NCBI GenBank assembly: GCA_020055645.1
Contig: CM034548.1
Span: 7,316,001-7,380,000, forward strand
DNA: 64,000 nucleotides
Direction: 5' to 3'
DNA from: Tomocerus qinae
Lineage: Eukaryota > Arthropoda > Collembola > Entomobryomorpha > Tomoceridae
This document shows, piece by piece, positions 28,901 to 41,800 of the stretch (within the stretch, counting starts at the first letter, position 1; every line of letters begins with the position of its first letter). Both the position numbers and the translations under genes were made by a program. The notes under the pieces are model-generated. The model made no database searches and was not told the DNA's origin. It saw only the letters and a program-made list of their open reading frames with translations.

Positions 28901-31900
28901 AAAATGAAAACACTGAACTGTTAAAGACAAAACACTTACAGTACTTCAACCAAAGTTGCATTTCTATATGGAATAGATTCATTAATTCAAATACACGATA
29001 TAGTACGCAAAACTTATGCTCGTCAAAACAGTAAAAATGTTAAATACTGTATAGTTTATTAAACCTACAAAATATAGATTTCTCTTCTTGTGGAAAAAAG
29101 CACTGGAAAATGAAAAAAAATCTAAAAAAGAAGCCCTATTCATGTAACAAGTGTTGGAAGAAATATTTTCAGAGGGAAATTAAATGGGCCAGTATATACT
29201 CGGGGTAGAGGAAAAGGTGTGACTGAGTAGTTTACATATTCAATTAGCCTCTTCAATTTCCAACCGGTTGATAAATACCCAGCGTTCAATATGCTATTAT
29301 CTTCCATATTTATTCACATACCATATGGAGATGGGAGTGAAATAAATACCTAGCCTAAATGTAATAGAGAGTCCTGTCCTATTACACATTTCATTAGATA
29401 ATTTCTATGATCCTTGATTCGGTGGCAGTCAATAAATAATAACCTAGTCTCTATCCTCGTATTAGGGTATTTATTTAGTTCTCCCATGATTAACTCCCTG
29501 ATCTCATTAATTTTGCTTCATTTTCATTGAGAAAGTGGACAAACTGATGATTATGCACGGAATGTTTTTTCTATAATCAACCATAGCTATGTTTCGTTAA
29601 TACAAGCTTTGCGTATTGTTTTCATTGATTAACTGAGGTCAACAGAAAAGCATCACATAAATTGCTTACGTAAAAATGCATCTGTGGTACATGATTATGT
29701 AGCGTAGCTTTATAAAAATGGTTAATACTCGTTCTGCAGATGTAGTAAGTAGGGAGAAACAAAACATAAGTAAAAATTATTTTTTCCAAACATGTCAAAG
29801 CACAGATAAATTAGGTCTTGATCCTTACATGTACGTGATATGTAACGTACCAATTATATGTTATAACCGTGTACATGTACAACAATACACACCATTACAG
29901 CTAAGTAAAAGTAATCACGACCCCTAAAGGATTCACGATCCGGTTTACCCCCGCACTTCTCAATGAAACAAAAAGTGGAACGATCCTCAACAATATTTCA
30001 TCATTACATTATAATATTGATTGGCACTTATTTAGTTAGTTAGCAGCTTCACACTTCCACCACAGCTAGTCATGTTCATCAGTGCATTGGACGCATTAGT
30101 ATTCTACACAATTTATTATGTTCCATAAGAGAGACGTAATGCCATTATGCAGATCTCAACTGTGATCAAGTCTGAAAACAAAGAAATAATATTTAACTAC
30201 AGCTGAACTCATACGGACCATTTCCATATATGATCTCAGAATTATTTATTACATTTTCCTGGTATACTCCAACCACAATATCATTTATTTGATCAAAAAT
30301 ATTTTACACCTAATTTATTTTATTGCCAAAAAATCCGGCCCTGTCTGAAGTATCCGATCATCATGTCAATAATGCTATGTAGGTAGTAGTTGTTTTCATT
30401 GTCTTTCATTCACCTCCCTTTTCAATGATGTTTTGATGACCAAAACCAATGCATCTAAAACAGTCGTAAAATTACTAAGCCATAAGTTATAGTTGGAGCA
30501 TTTTAATATCATTTCAAAATACCATGTCTATTTATTAGCGTTAAATATTGTAAGATTCGAGCATGAGTGAAATTAAGTATAGGATTCATGAGCTAGCACT
30601 AATTTTCAATCACAACAACGCAGGATGAATTGCAGCTAAGTGCCAAACTAAAGACAGTAGATTTTACATTTTGATCGTTTTAAAGAAAAATAAACAATAA
30701 ATGTGAAACGCCTACTCAAAATATCTAACTTGCAAAAAAGTGTAAAAAATAAAAATACCAATTCCTAAGACTATTAAATTTTATTAAGCCCTTAAACTAA
30801 ACTTTTTCTCATTGTCATTTTAATAAGAATAATGTAGAGATCCTCCTTTAAACTTTTTATAATTCTCTTCGCCAAAGCATTTTTATTGTTTGACTGTCGT
30901 TTACTTCGCGTCCTTAAAACATTATAGCAGAAGATCTATTGCAAGTTATTCTGTACATCCCATAAATGAATTATTGTGCGCCTTTTTTTCGCTTACGACT
31001 AATTTCATTTGCATGCCTCTGTACATTGTTGTAGTGTTTATTAAGGTCGCAGTTACTGATAATGCGTAAGTAATCATGTTTAAACTAAAAATCCAATGAA
31101 CTCGCAAATCACAAATCATTTTCCTGAATTTGGACGCAGTTTGAGTATTGCTTGCGTGTGGATAGCTTCTGTCTCACCTTACCAATAAACACTACAGAGG
31201 AGGACTGTCTGGAATAAAACGTGTACAGCAGCTCTTTTTATTATCGGTGCGCAGTGCAGACAATTCTCTGAAGTAAACATAATAAGGAACTCAAAAATTG
31301 TAATGGCTCTTTATCGCCGTTGTACAAATTTTTATATGCAAATTATAATGTGTTTTATATACGATAAACCGACTGTCAGTTGATTACGGTGGCCGAATAA
31401 TTTTTTCATTAACTGGCTCAATATGAAAAACACGTGCATCAAACATGCTGAAGATTTTCTCTAAGAAAATAAAAGCAAAATCGTTTTATTTGAAGTCATC
31501 GAGCCAATGAATTATAATATTAAGTATTACATTGTTATTTTTTTAACGTATGCAAGGGAAAGTAGCTTTCGTATATAAATTTTTATTTTCGTGTACATAT
31601 CTAAAAACCTAAAATATTTCGTTGAATATTTTTCAGCATGCATTTGTCTTATTTTTCCAAGGAAAATGACTTTTCGAAAATGAAAATTTATTTATGAAAC
31701 TTTATCAATAATTTTCCAGAACAAAAATACTCACAGCAAATAATAAAGATTGTTATGGGAAAATGAATGGGACATAATAATATAAAACAATAAAGAGGCA
31801 ACAAATGGTACAATTAAAACTATTGCCCCTACATAATTGCTATATATTTAATACAACTGTATTATAGCTGAAATATTTGTACACTACATAGTCTAACCAA

Positions 31901-32388
31901 AACATTTGAGTTGTAGGAAAATGTTGTTAGTTGTATTTATATCGTACATTAAATGAGTGATGATTCTATATGAGATGCAACATGCAACAGTTTTGTCTAC
32001 ATAGCAAACCTTCCTTTTCCTTGAGTGGCTACCGTGTTTTTATATAATATTATGTAAGTACATCTTACTGTAACGACAACGGCTAACTAGCTAACTTTTA
32101 GTAAGTAGTATTATTTATTTTTGCTAAAATAACGTCTTCATTGTCATAATAACTCTATCTTAGGTGTTAAGTACAGTTCTGCCTAGAATCTAAAAGTTAA
32201 AGCATATTGTAAGCAGATACCTTCCATAGAATCAGAAATCAGTCAGTGTGGAACTTTAACTTCTGCAAATAAACACTAATAGTATAAACGTAAAGTGGAG
32301 TTGCACATTAAAAAACTTTGTGGTAAGTATTAGACGAAATGCGTGTTAATACGCAGGCGCAAGGATGGATGCAATTTTAATGCTGTCG
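25943..32388. other. Gene-free stretch with a strand-skewed segment
   Basis: No gene is seen. Between 26041 and 26280 the plus strand has about three times more C than G by count, unlike the flanks. The remainder is ordinary AT-rich sequence. Confidence 0.55.
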
Positions 32389-32591
32389 ATGAAATTCGGG
32401 GCAATGCGCAGACGCTTGAAATTTAAATATTAATTTCAACGGTTGTCTAACACATTGTGCTAGGTTTGCTCTTAGTATTGGTATTAAGGCTTTTTATAGG
32501 TATACTAGTTGAATCCTAGCACACATAAAGTGTGCTAGAAAATGTTGAAATCAGTAAATTTCTAGCGACTGCGCATTGGCCCGAATTTCAT
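32389..32591. mobile_element. MITE-like or foldback element with long imperfect inverted repeats
   Basis: The left arm begins ATGAAATTCGGGGCAATGCG at 32389, and the reverse complement of the right arm, ending at 32591, begins ATGAAATTCGGGCCAATGCG. The outer 36 bases match at 33 positions. The match resumes inward through ATTTCAAC and a CTAGCACA/TGTGCTAGG block to about 32464 and 32512, leaving a loop near 47 bases. No ORF is inside and no clear target duplication flanks it. It could be a miniature inverted-repeat transposon, the remnant of a foldback element, or a long hairpin precursor. Confidence 0.6.
32516..32538. repeat. Perfect small hairpin inside the inverted-repeat element
   Basis: CTAGCACAC and GTGTGCTAG pair perfectly around ATAAA. 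The opposite arm of the large element carries a decayed version, which is why both arms also match each other. Confidence 0.7.
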
Positions 32592-32626
32592 AGACCGTTG
32601 ATTGGACTCAGTATTGATAGCCTAGT

Positions 32627-32680
32627 CCTTGCTCATTAATTACAAAATATTACCCTTACTCATTAATTACAAAATATTAC
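32627..32680. repeat. 27-bp tandem duplication
   Basis: Two adjacent 27-base units (32627-32653 and 32654-32680), each containing CTCATTAATTACAAAATATT, differ at one position, G versus A in the fifth base. They begin 36 bases beyond the right arm of the inverted-repeat element. This is probably a recent local duplication. Confidence 0.85.
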
Positions 32681-35600
32681 GGACATAGAAGATACAAACA
32701 TTTATTCAGGAATAGTGAAAGAATCCCATGCGCATGCCCCACTTTATCTTTATGTAGAGTAAAGATAGTTACTATTATGCAAGCGTTATGTATATTTTAA
32801 TAAGTTTATGTATAAATAAAAGTTATTGTCGGACGCTCTAGCAGCTGCATTTGTACATAATATATCATGGATCTTAAGCAATTGTATTGCAAAAGTATAT
32901 GTTAATGCCATGTTATATACATCTATATAAACACATAATATTTCAATGGTAGTAGTATAATAGTAATAGTACTGGTACATTTGTACGTTGTATATAGTAC
33001 ATTCACAAGTGAGGCAACAGAATTGGTATCTGCTGAGATTGTGTGTAGTTGGAGATGAGAAAAATCAGTACAGGCATTTTATCTGATGATTGAATCTTTC
33101 TATCATGAAGAATTTCATAATTGTTTCAATATGACAATATCTCTATATTGGATCAGAGAAAGTGACTCAAGCAAAATGGACAAGACTTTTTACGCTTATA
33201 GTACCTTTGATGCTTTGCTCATGGAATGACTTACAAGTATGCATGGAGTCCACGATACGTCATACCACTTTTGAAAATACCCATTGACTGCCAAGGTTTG
33301 CCTTAGTTTTTCCCGAATGAAGACTCAAACCATTATCATTCGACAAAACCATTACTGATACAAGAAACAACTTTCAAATGGTTTGATTTTATTTCAACTC
33401 AGCCAATTGGCAATAAATTGGATTTTTTTGATTTTCATTGACGCATTTAGCAGGAGTGTGGGTTTTTCACTTGTTAGCCGAAAAGCAGACATAATCCGTG
33501 TATTAAGCATTAGGAAAGAATATCAGTTGCGTATGACTTGGTAACTTTGGGAGTTAAAGTATAGCACTTTTTAGGGTCATTTAAAATTAAATTGTGTTGA
33601 AAAATAAAAACACAGGTATTTACAACGGGAAATTTGAGTTTTGAACCTCATCAATTATTTTCGGTTTTTTGAAATAGAAACTTAAAACTTCTTAAGACTG
33701 AACAACCGTTATATACAGTAATTTTAATTTCGAGGAGGTATAGGAATAGTATTAAAGGTTGATATCATAACTTGATTAGCTTTCGTTCTGCAATAAAGTA
33801 ATATATCTCAACTATAGTAAAATATAATAAATTGTGATACTGAAAGACATGATTAACTGAAGATGAGACAGACTTCTTGATGTACGCGGCTTGGGTAAGC
33901 TGTATAGGAAATGATTAGGTGCGTGCGTGTTTGTTGTAGGTAGGTATACTTTGTGTACACACACTTATTAGTATTACATAACCTACTACGGTAGCAGAGT
34001 ACATAGTCTAGGGTTGTACTTGTATTGCATTAACCTAATGCATTGGTGAATGAAGGAACGAAGTATGGAAAGAATATTATCGTTATAATTTGGATGTGTG
34101 GAGAGCAGTGAAACAAACGGGTAGTAGAGTAGAGGTAAGACAGCTCCATAGATAGATAGTGGATGCCCAGGAGTTGCAACGGTAGGATTAGATAGGTATG
34201 TATAGTTCAGTATTGTTGGATTGCATGAGTAGCTTCCATCTGTACCGGACTTGCATCATCCACGTGCCAAACTAATTGCTTTTCTTCCTCAATTATTCAT
34301 TATTAAAAGACGTCATGTTTATCAAACCGTGGCCATTATGGCTTATTAGCAGGGTCGGGATGATATCTGCCTTGCCATTTCTACTCCTTCTCCTTATACA
34401 CGTGGAAATAAACCATGACAGATATTGCACTAGCTTTATACGCTATACACAGAAGAATGTATAAAAAGTTTCTGTCTTGCACAATGGGATTTCATTGAAA
34501 AGTTCTCTCACAGATAGGGAGTGATAGTGAACTTCAGTGAGACAAGGCTCTTATACAATTGAAACCCATATTACTAAATTACTACTACTACCACTCTCTA
34601 TAATATCGGAGTGCACTAACGCTCTTTTGTGAGTTGAATACTGTGAAATGAATCTACTATCTATTTCTCGGTTCTACTAAATAGCTAGGTAGGTAACAAC
34701 ATTAAGGACTCTATAACAGTTAGCTCTTTATTAATGTAACTTACCTATTAATTTCCGTATATAGAAGAATGTTTTTGTGACTCGTTGAATTACTCTTCAA
34801 CCAATACTAATCAGGGGAATTATAAAACAAACCAACATAGCACCCCATCGTAATTTCATTAGGTACTATTGTCCTACACTGCTCTACAAATTGTTTGCTT
34901 ATGGCTTCTGTTACGCTATGAGTAAGTCAATGAGCAATGTATTCTGACGATAAACTGACTCTGTAATATGTCTGCTATCACTATTTTATGTCTGTTGGGA
35001 ATAGTATGGATTTGAGCCAAACATGACATTAGTATACAGCTCCAAGTAAATAATTCATTAAAGTCTTTCGCTTCTGACCAATGCAACGCAATGCATGTGT
35101 ATTGGCTATGATAATCCTTTTAACAAATTCTAACGGTGGTATTAGCATGACTAAATGGTTTCAGTAGCGTATCTATCAGCATTATTGCATTATCTTTTAG
35201 GTGCTGGCAACGATAATTAGGCATCACCTATATATTATGATTAATATTATAAATATCGGATTTTTTTAAGGAATGCAACTCTGAAGTCTGTAAAAATCGG
35301 ATTTTAGATTCTCTTAAGTAGTAGAGTACGAGTAGAGAATGTATTTTACTGGTAATGTATGATCTTATTATTTTAGTTTCGTATGTAAGCCGACGGGGTT
35401 GTATTAAAAACGCACATAGGTAATTTTTATGATGGACAATGAGGTGTTAATGCAAGTAACAGTTTGTTGAAGATAAACGATGGCCGCTGTTTAGCACTCT
35501 GTTAAAGCTAAATACATACAAGAAAAAAGCGCAAAACTCATTATTTTGATTACTTGTTAGTACTTATTAATGTTCTCACGTATCGAGTTTACACACAATG

Positions 35601-38444
35601 TATGCACGGTCATGCGGCTATTATGTATATTTATTTCTATTGACTTGAGTTGAATGCAATTCTTGTCCATCGTTAGCTGACGCAACGTCAAACACTTGAG
35701 AGGTAATTACATGGCTATCTTTTAAATACTGAATTAACAAGTTTAAAGATTCTTCTTTGTACTTACCTACCTAAACATGTGTATCCGTGATTACAAAAAA
35801 ACATCCGCTAATATAAGTGCACGTTGTAGTTCGGTACTACTCTTTCGGTCTTATTAAAATGTCATGGGGAATGGAATGATGTGAGTAATTTATATGATGG
35901 CTTTGAGTATGTATTTAGCGTATAAGTATCACTGGTACAAATGTAGCTGTGTCTTGTCTCTAAGTCTATAAGCATAAATGTACAGATATTCAAACAAGTA
36001 TTATGCGCTGGGAAAACATGATGTGTCTAGACATGACATGCTTGTAAACATGAGGGGAACTTAACTATGCAACGATTAACTAACATACCCAAACCAAACC
36101 AAGTCGAAACTTGACCAGCCTAGGATAACTCTACTTATCTTCTCTGCAAGACTTAATCAGGCTTAACCAGCTAATTTATTGCATAAACAATGTATTGTTA
36201 TCAACTTTACTTGGTAATCGTGAAACAAAAACATACACAATGGGAAATCACGGCACAAATTTACGGTTCTTATGCCATACTACAACATACGTATCTTTTT
36301 TTCCATTTCTTTCGTCGTAATTGATGAAAAAGAATTAATTTTTCTGGAGATGTTGATTAAATTTGCATATTTAAATAATTTGACGTAATACCTACTGAAG
36401 ATATCGGTAAAAAATACACAATAACAGTACATTTTACAGATAGGTAGTGTTAATTAGACATCATTATAGGGATTGATCGAGATTTAGAAAAATCTGCATA
36501 AATTATTAACGTAAACGGTGCCCTTGTGAAGTTTAACCGATAAACGTACATTATAAGAAGTAAATATACATGGGGTTATGTAAGTGTTAATGTATATAGG
36601 CATATAATATAGCAAGGGTAGCTGATTCTCTGTTTCTTTCTATTGATTGATAAAAATTCCATAGACAGAGTTAAATGTACAATTTAGAAGGTGTAATACT
36701 CACTATAGGTACATAGCCAGAATGAGAGCAAAGCAATAAAAACATCTAAGTAAGTGATTCTGTACTACACCTGCACATTATTTATTATTTTTATTGGAAA
36801 TAAATGCTCAAAAGTAGTCTGCATACATTTTCCAATAACTATAAATCAAGCAGCATTGATTCATATTTAAATTTGTGAACATGAATGAAACTCTGTGAAA
36901 TGACTCCAGTTTGTTTAAAGTTGCTGATGGTAAGGAATTTGTGATCTCATTCACTATTGATATAGCATGGCATTACATGGTACACAATACTACTATTAGT
37001 GTGTAGCATTAAGTAATAGATTACATATTTTCAATTTACATACTACATTCTAATTGCCAAATGGAAGCTTGAGCTGGTGAAACACTTCCTCTAACTCCTT
37101 TGTACAGGCTAATATATTATTTCCACTGAATGCAACTAATGTGCGAGTACCTAATGCGGAATTCATAATTATTGTATTCATAGCTATCTCCCTTTCTCTA
37201 ATGGTGATAAGAATTTCGACTACTTTTTATGAGTTTGACTATAAAAAGCGTGGTAAATAATATTTATTAAATATTTCCAAGACAAAGCAAAGTAGGATAT
37301 AATAAGTTCTATAAATCTAAAGTGATAAGTTGGTATACATCAATATATATGTATCTATGAATCAAAATCGAAGATGTGGAATGAAGGAGACGAGGAGTAA
37401 ACTCATATCGCAACAAAAAGGATAATAGTTAATACACACGCTGCTTGCTCCAGGTCCAGGACCGCCTACATTGATAGATTTATTGCTTCAGGATTGCTTC
37501 TCTCGCGCACAGAGTCGAGCATAAAATTCAGAAGGAGAGATAGATAGTCCAAATGTAATTTGTTCAAGGGATAACTACATTGAATGACCTTTTAGAATTG
37601 TGAATCTACAAGTCGAGCTAAAACTAAACCAAAATCTCTCCTACTATATAGACAGATGGACAGAAGGACACCACAGAAAATCCAACAGCCAATATTCCGC
37701 AGCACCATAACAAAGCAATAAAGAGTTTCAGACATGTAATATTTTCTAGAATGCCGAATGCAAAGAAAACTCATAATAATCAGGATATTGTTATATAAAG
37801 ACAAGTCAACAATGTAGCTCTGTCTATCAAGGAATGTTTATATACTATTGATATAGATAAGAACACATACCGATCTATTTTACTCGTCTGGAAGCAATGT
37901 TCAATTCCTCTACTACTATATACTACTACTACTGAAATATCAGTATGCATGTGCCAATGTGACTCCCTATTGTTATAGGCCGGAGCTAGGGAATCAAATA
38001 GAGAAACAGAATACCTAAGTCTGTAGCTAAACAGACAAGAACAAAGAGAGGATTTACTTTTTTCATGCTGTGAAAACATAAATTCTCCTTCGACTTTCGA
38101 CTTGCCGAGATCCCGTTTATCATTTCTGTGTACTTTAATGTATATTGCTTATAGACATGACATGACATGACTCGACATCCTAAAAGATGTTCTCCACACT
38201 GTGCCATATTTACTTTCATATACTTTCATCCTGTGCTCCTCTGTGCGATGCACTAACGAACCAACTCTCAAATCCCATCACCAAATATTCTGCAACTATT
38301 CTATGAATAATTTTCACAGCTAGAATTCATTCCAATATTGTTTCCTGCTTTCTTCACCTAATATTCTGTAAGTGCTAACTCATTGTCAGCTCAATTATCT
38401 TTACCTTTACATACTGCACTTCTCAAACTTAATTGCACACTCTA
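32681..38444. other. Gene-free stretch
   Basis: No supported gene. Three overlapping minus-strand ORFs at 37592-38219 span a TAC repeat and have no motif. Confidence 0.55.
37910..37935. repeat. (TAC)n microsatellite
   Basis: An interrupted run of CTA/TAC units (CTACTACTATATACTACTAC and onward). It explains the Val/Tyr runs in overlapping minus-strand ORFs, which are not genes. Confidence 0.8.
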
Positions 38445-38459
38445 CAGGGTCGCCAATTT
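38445..38459. other. 15-base match to the retrotransposon primer-binding site
   Basis: CAGGGTCGCCAATTT is identical to bases 56165-56179, which span the PBS, the spacer and the first LTR base of the element. Flanking sequence shows no LTR start (TG) and no gag or pol remnant. It may be a scar of a related element, or chance. Confidence 0.3.
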
Positions 38460-38763
38460 TATAGTTACCTTCTCAAATATTCCCAATATAAATCCACCCC
38501 TACTCAGATATGGCGATTAAACCTTTTTTATTGATTCAATCCTTTAATTATTTATTTATTTAGCTTTGCAATGTTAACCAAGGCTTTAGGGAATTCACTA
38601 TTTCAAATTACTAAAACTACCATAGATAATAGACAATGTCAATTTCAACCTAGTATTTCAATGGTGTTTGTATATGAAATTAATGGAGTGTGATTTAGTT
38701 AGTGCTGTAAAGGGTAACTTAGATTTAGTTATGACTACGACTTTAAATAGTTGAATAAAGTTT

Positions 38764-38812
38764 CATTGCACTTTGACAAGAAGCATTGCACTTATCTACA
38801 TTTGACAAGAAG
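38764..38812. repeat. Imperfect tandem duplication
   Basis: CATTGCACTTTGACAAGAAG at 38764-38783 recurs at 38784-38812 with eight extra bases inserted after CATTGCACTT. It directly precedes the GC-richer patch. Confidence 0.7.
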
Positions 38813-38822
38813 AACAAACTGA

Positions 38823-38897
38823 GATGCCGTGCCGTGGCTTGTCTGGGACGCTGAGATGCGGTGGCTGGGAGCACATCAGATAAATATTCTGGTGAAG
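38823..38897 (+). other. GC-richer exon-like patch ending at a consensus splice donor
   Basis: A 25-codon open frame (D-A-V-P-W-L-V-W start) runs from after a TGA at 38820-38822 to GTGAAG followed by GTAAGCG, a strong donor consensus at 38898. GC content is clearly above the surroundings and Trp codons are frequent. A partial internal repeat, CTGAGATGC at 38819 and 38851, argues for a repeat-derived origin as well. No protein family is recognised, so this is only a candidate exon. Confidence 0.2.
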
Positions 38898-38899
38898 GT

Positions 38900-41800
38900 A
38901 AGCGAGTGCAATATAGTTTTCTATCTGATTTCTTGAATACTTAATATATCCATCCAAGTGCTCCAAGGGGTTAACTATAATATATTATTATTATTATCAA
39001 GTTGGTTAGGTTAGGTAAAGTAATGCAAGTAAGTAATGTACCATGTTTTTACTCTTTGTGCTCTGAAATGCAGAATGCAAAGGTAGGTAGGTATCTTTCC
39101 AAGCTTCCACAGTCTAATCTGATAGAAAAGGTGCTAGACAAATGATTAATGGCACCTTTTTCAGTTAAGTCCAGCTCGGCTCAGCTGGAGTTAGTACATA
39201 GGTAATACAATTATGCAATATACTGCAATATATTACTTACAGTTGCAGTTGCTCTCCATCCCCTATATACTGTTGCGTAAATATTTTCTTTTATCATTTC
39301 TCTTATTACAGTGTCTTAACTTGAAGGCCTCTTCCTAATGTGCACCACAATAAAAAGTTCAGATCAGTCAGATAATGTGCATGTATTCATCATCCACTAA
39401 CGGAACGAAGGATAAACAGCCACAGTAATCGAATAAATGTGTCCGTGCTTCCGTTGGCCCCCTCACAATCTTTGTTTTACTCTCTCCCTACCTCACATCT
39501 AACAAACTATATCAATTTCAACCACTCTCCTACCATTTTGCCCAGTAGTCATTGACAATATCCGCATACTAAAATATCACTGGTCCTATGTCAGTTTTTC
39601 AAGTTCCTGGACTAAGAAACAAAAATTTCCCTCGTAATTATTAGTTAATAGTATTGCAAGCCATTTTCACAACAGTCCATTCTCTTGGCTTTTTAAGCTG
39701 GTTTCATGTATCAGAATGCATGAAACTATTCCAACTAGTGAAAGTAAGTGGTAATCAGTTTATAAAATCATAGGAATTTACCTTGAAAATAGCGATCTAA
39801 TAATAATGGTACCCCATGTCGTCAAATATATTTTTGCTGCCTATAAGCATTTCTCCATTCTTTAATTAAACCGTCAAAATCAGTTTCTGTTGTGGATAAT
39901 CAAAGTTAAAAAAATAAAAACAGTAAATAGAAGAATGATAATTTTTTTATTAATTATTATATTATGTATTAATTGCAATTAGTAGATTTGTTATCACATT
40001 CATCACAAAAGTATACAGTCAAGTATACGCGTAACTATTACTGTTGTTATGTATACATAGCATGCAGTTTACGTTGTTCAGTTGCATGAAAGAGTTTCAA
40101 AGATGTTACGTTTTGACATTTTGCTAACAGCCATTTGCAAATTCTCCATTCCACACATGAATGCAAGTAACATCCAGCATTGTCATAATATCGTCAAAGA
40201 GAGTTTTTACTGCATAGTTCTTATATTATGTACTGATGACGACCTAGTATATCGTAGGTTTCAATCAATCATATTTGTTCTGTCCAGAAAGCAACGGATG
40301 TGGACAGAGTGGCCAAGTCAGAAATATTTGTGTTTTTGGTATTTTTGTATTGCATTATACTTTCTGCATGATTGCTAAGTAAATACACGCGTGTGATATG
40401 TATACGTATTATGTAGTATAATCGTTGTGTAGTAGAACATATAAATATCACATTCACATACCATTCTCTGAGCTGCACACAATCAGCCACTTTAGTTATT
40501 AAAGTTGCCTTTTTCCAAAGGTAATCATGGTAAAAAGGGTGCACTTCATTATATTGATTTCATTGATCCATTCACTTTCATTTAGTTGAGGTATACCTAC
40601 GAGTTTCTATGTGTTTGTTATCTACCGGTTTGTTGGTTACTGCAAAGCGTGTATCCACATAATATAATATGGTTGTTAATATAGGTAGGTAAACTAATGT
40701 TTTTTGAGTAGGGCCTGCTGAGTATGATATAAAGACGCGAAATATCAGAGGGACCAGGCAGCTGCCTATATTGCATTTTACTTTGATTGAACCTGATGCT
40801 TTATGCCATGATAGTGATCACTGGACATTCTTTAGTTATTTATTTAGCTGTGGAGACATTAAATAAAATCGTGCACCATTCATATTCTCAGGGCATGTCT
40901 TTCAGTTGACAATGGCTATTTTACTTCCTTAGCTTCTGCATCTCAAGATGTCATGGTTGAAAACGGGTAGCTGTGTTCTGTTTAATATGCATTGTTGTAG
41001 AGGTAATAGTTACATATCTGAAGTAGCACCTGTCCATATTTCCTCCTTAAAGACGTATCACATCGTACATTATGTATACAATGCAAATATAGATTGATAG
41101 CAGAGATAGGGGTTTATCATGAGAAAATTATGTACTAAGAATTACAGTAGACAGTGCAATAACTTTAACAATAGACGCTAAGAATAAAATATTTGGTCGC
41201 TTCATATGTATATTGGCTTCATGAATACTCTTTCAATGCTGTGAATCTGATTCATTGTTAATGCAAGTATACATGCATTTATAATAAGTATCAGGAGAGC
41301 GAGTCTAACCGAGAACAGAAACAGTTTACTGATGATCTACGACTAAATAGCCATAAGAGAGACTTGAGAGACATGATGATGAGTATTTCTGACTTCTGTT
41401 CACCTCAATTCAGTTTCATTCTCCTCTGACAGACAGACAGTCTCAGTTCACTGAGCGTCCGCCTGTCTCAATGTGCCTCTTTCAACTTATCTCCACACAT
41501 GTCTGCCATCATTGTGTCTTAAGTCATCTATAATATAACATCCCAGCTATTCGAAATCTATCGCACTATTATGGAACAGTAAGCTGCTTCACTAATGCCA
41601 ATTAATTTTTATTCTGTATTTTGCCGTGTTAGTATCTCTGAAGTGGTATAAAATGTCAGAGTATAATGAATGGACTTCTATGGAGTATCCAACTAAAATT
41701 TGGGATTTTCTCTCCATTCATCTATGTGCTTCGTAATATGTACCACTTTCAAAGCTTCAACACTTTCAACATAGCTCTTAACTTAAAAAGCACATAATTA

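Noticed and set aside
37592-38219. Overlapping minus-strand ORFs left of the PBS-like 15-mer as a possible gag remnant
   Set aside because: Translations show no capsid signature and run through a TAC microsatellite.
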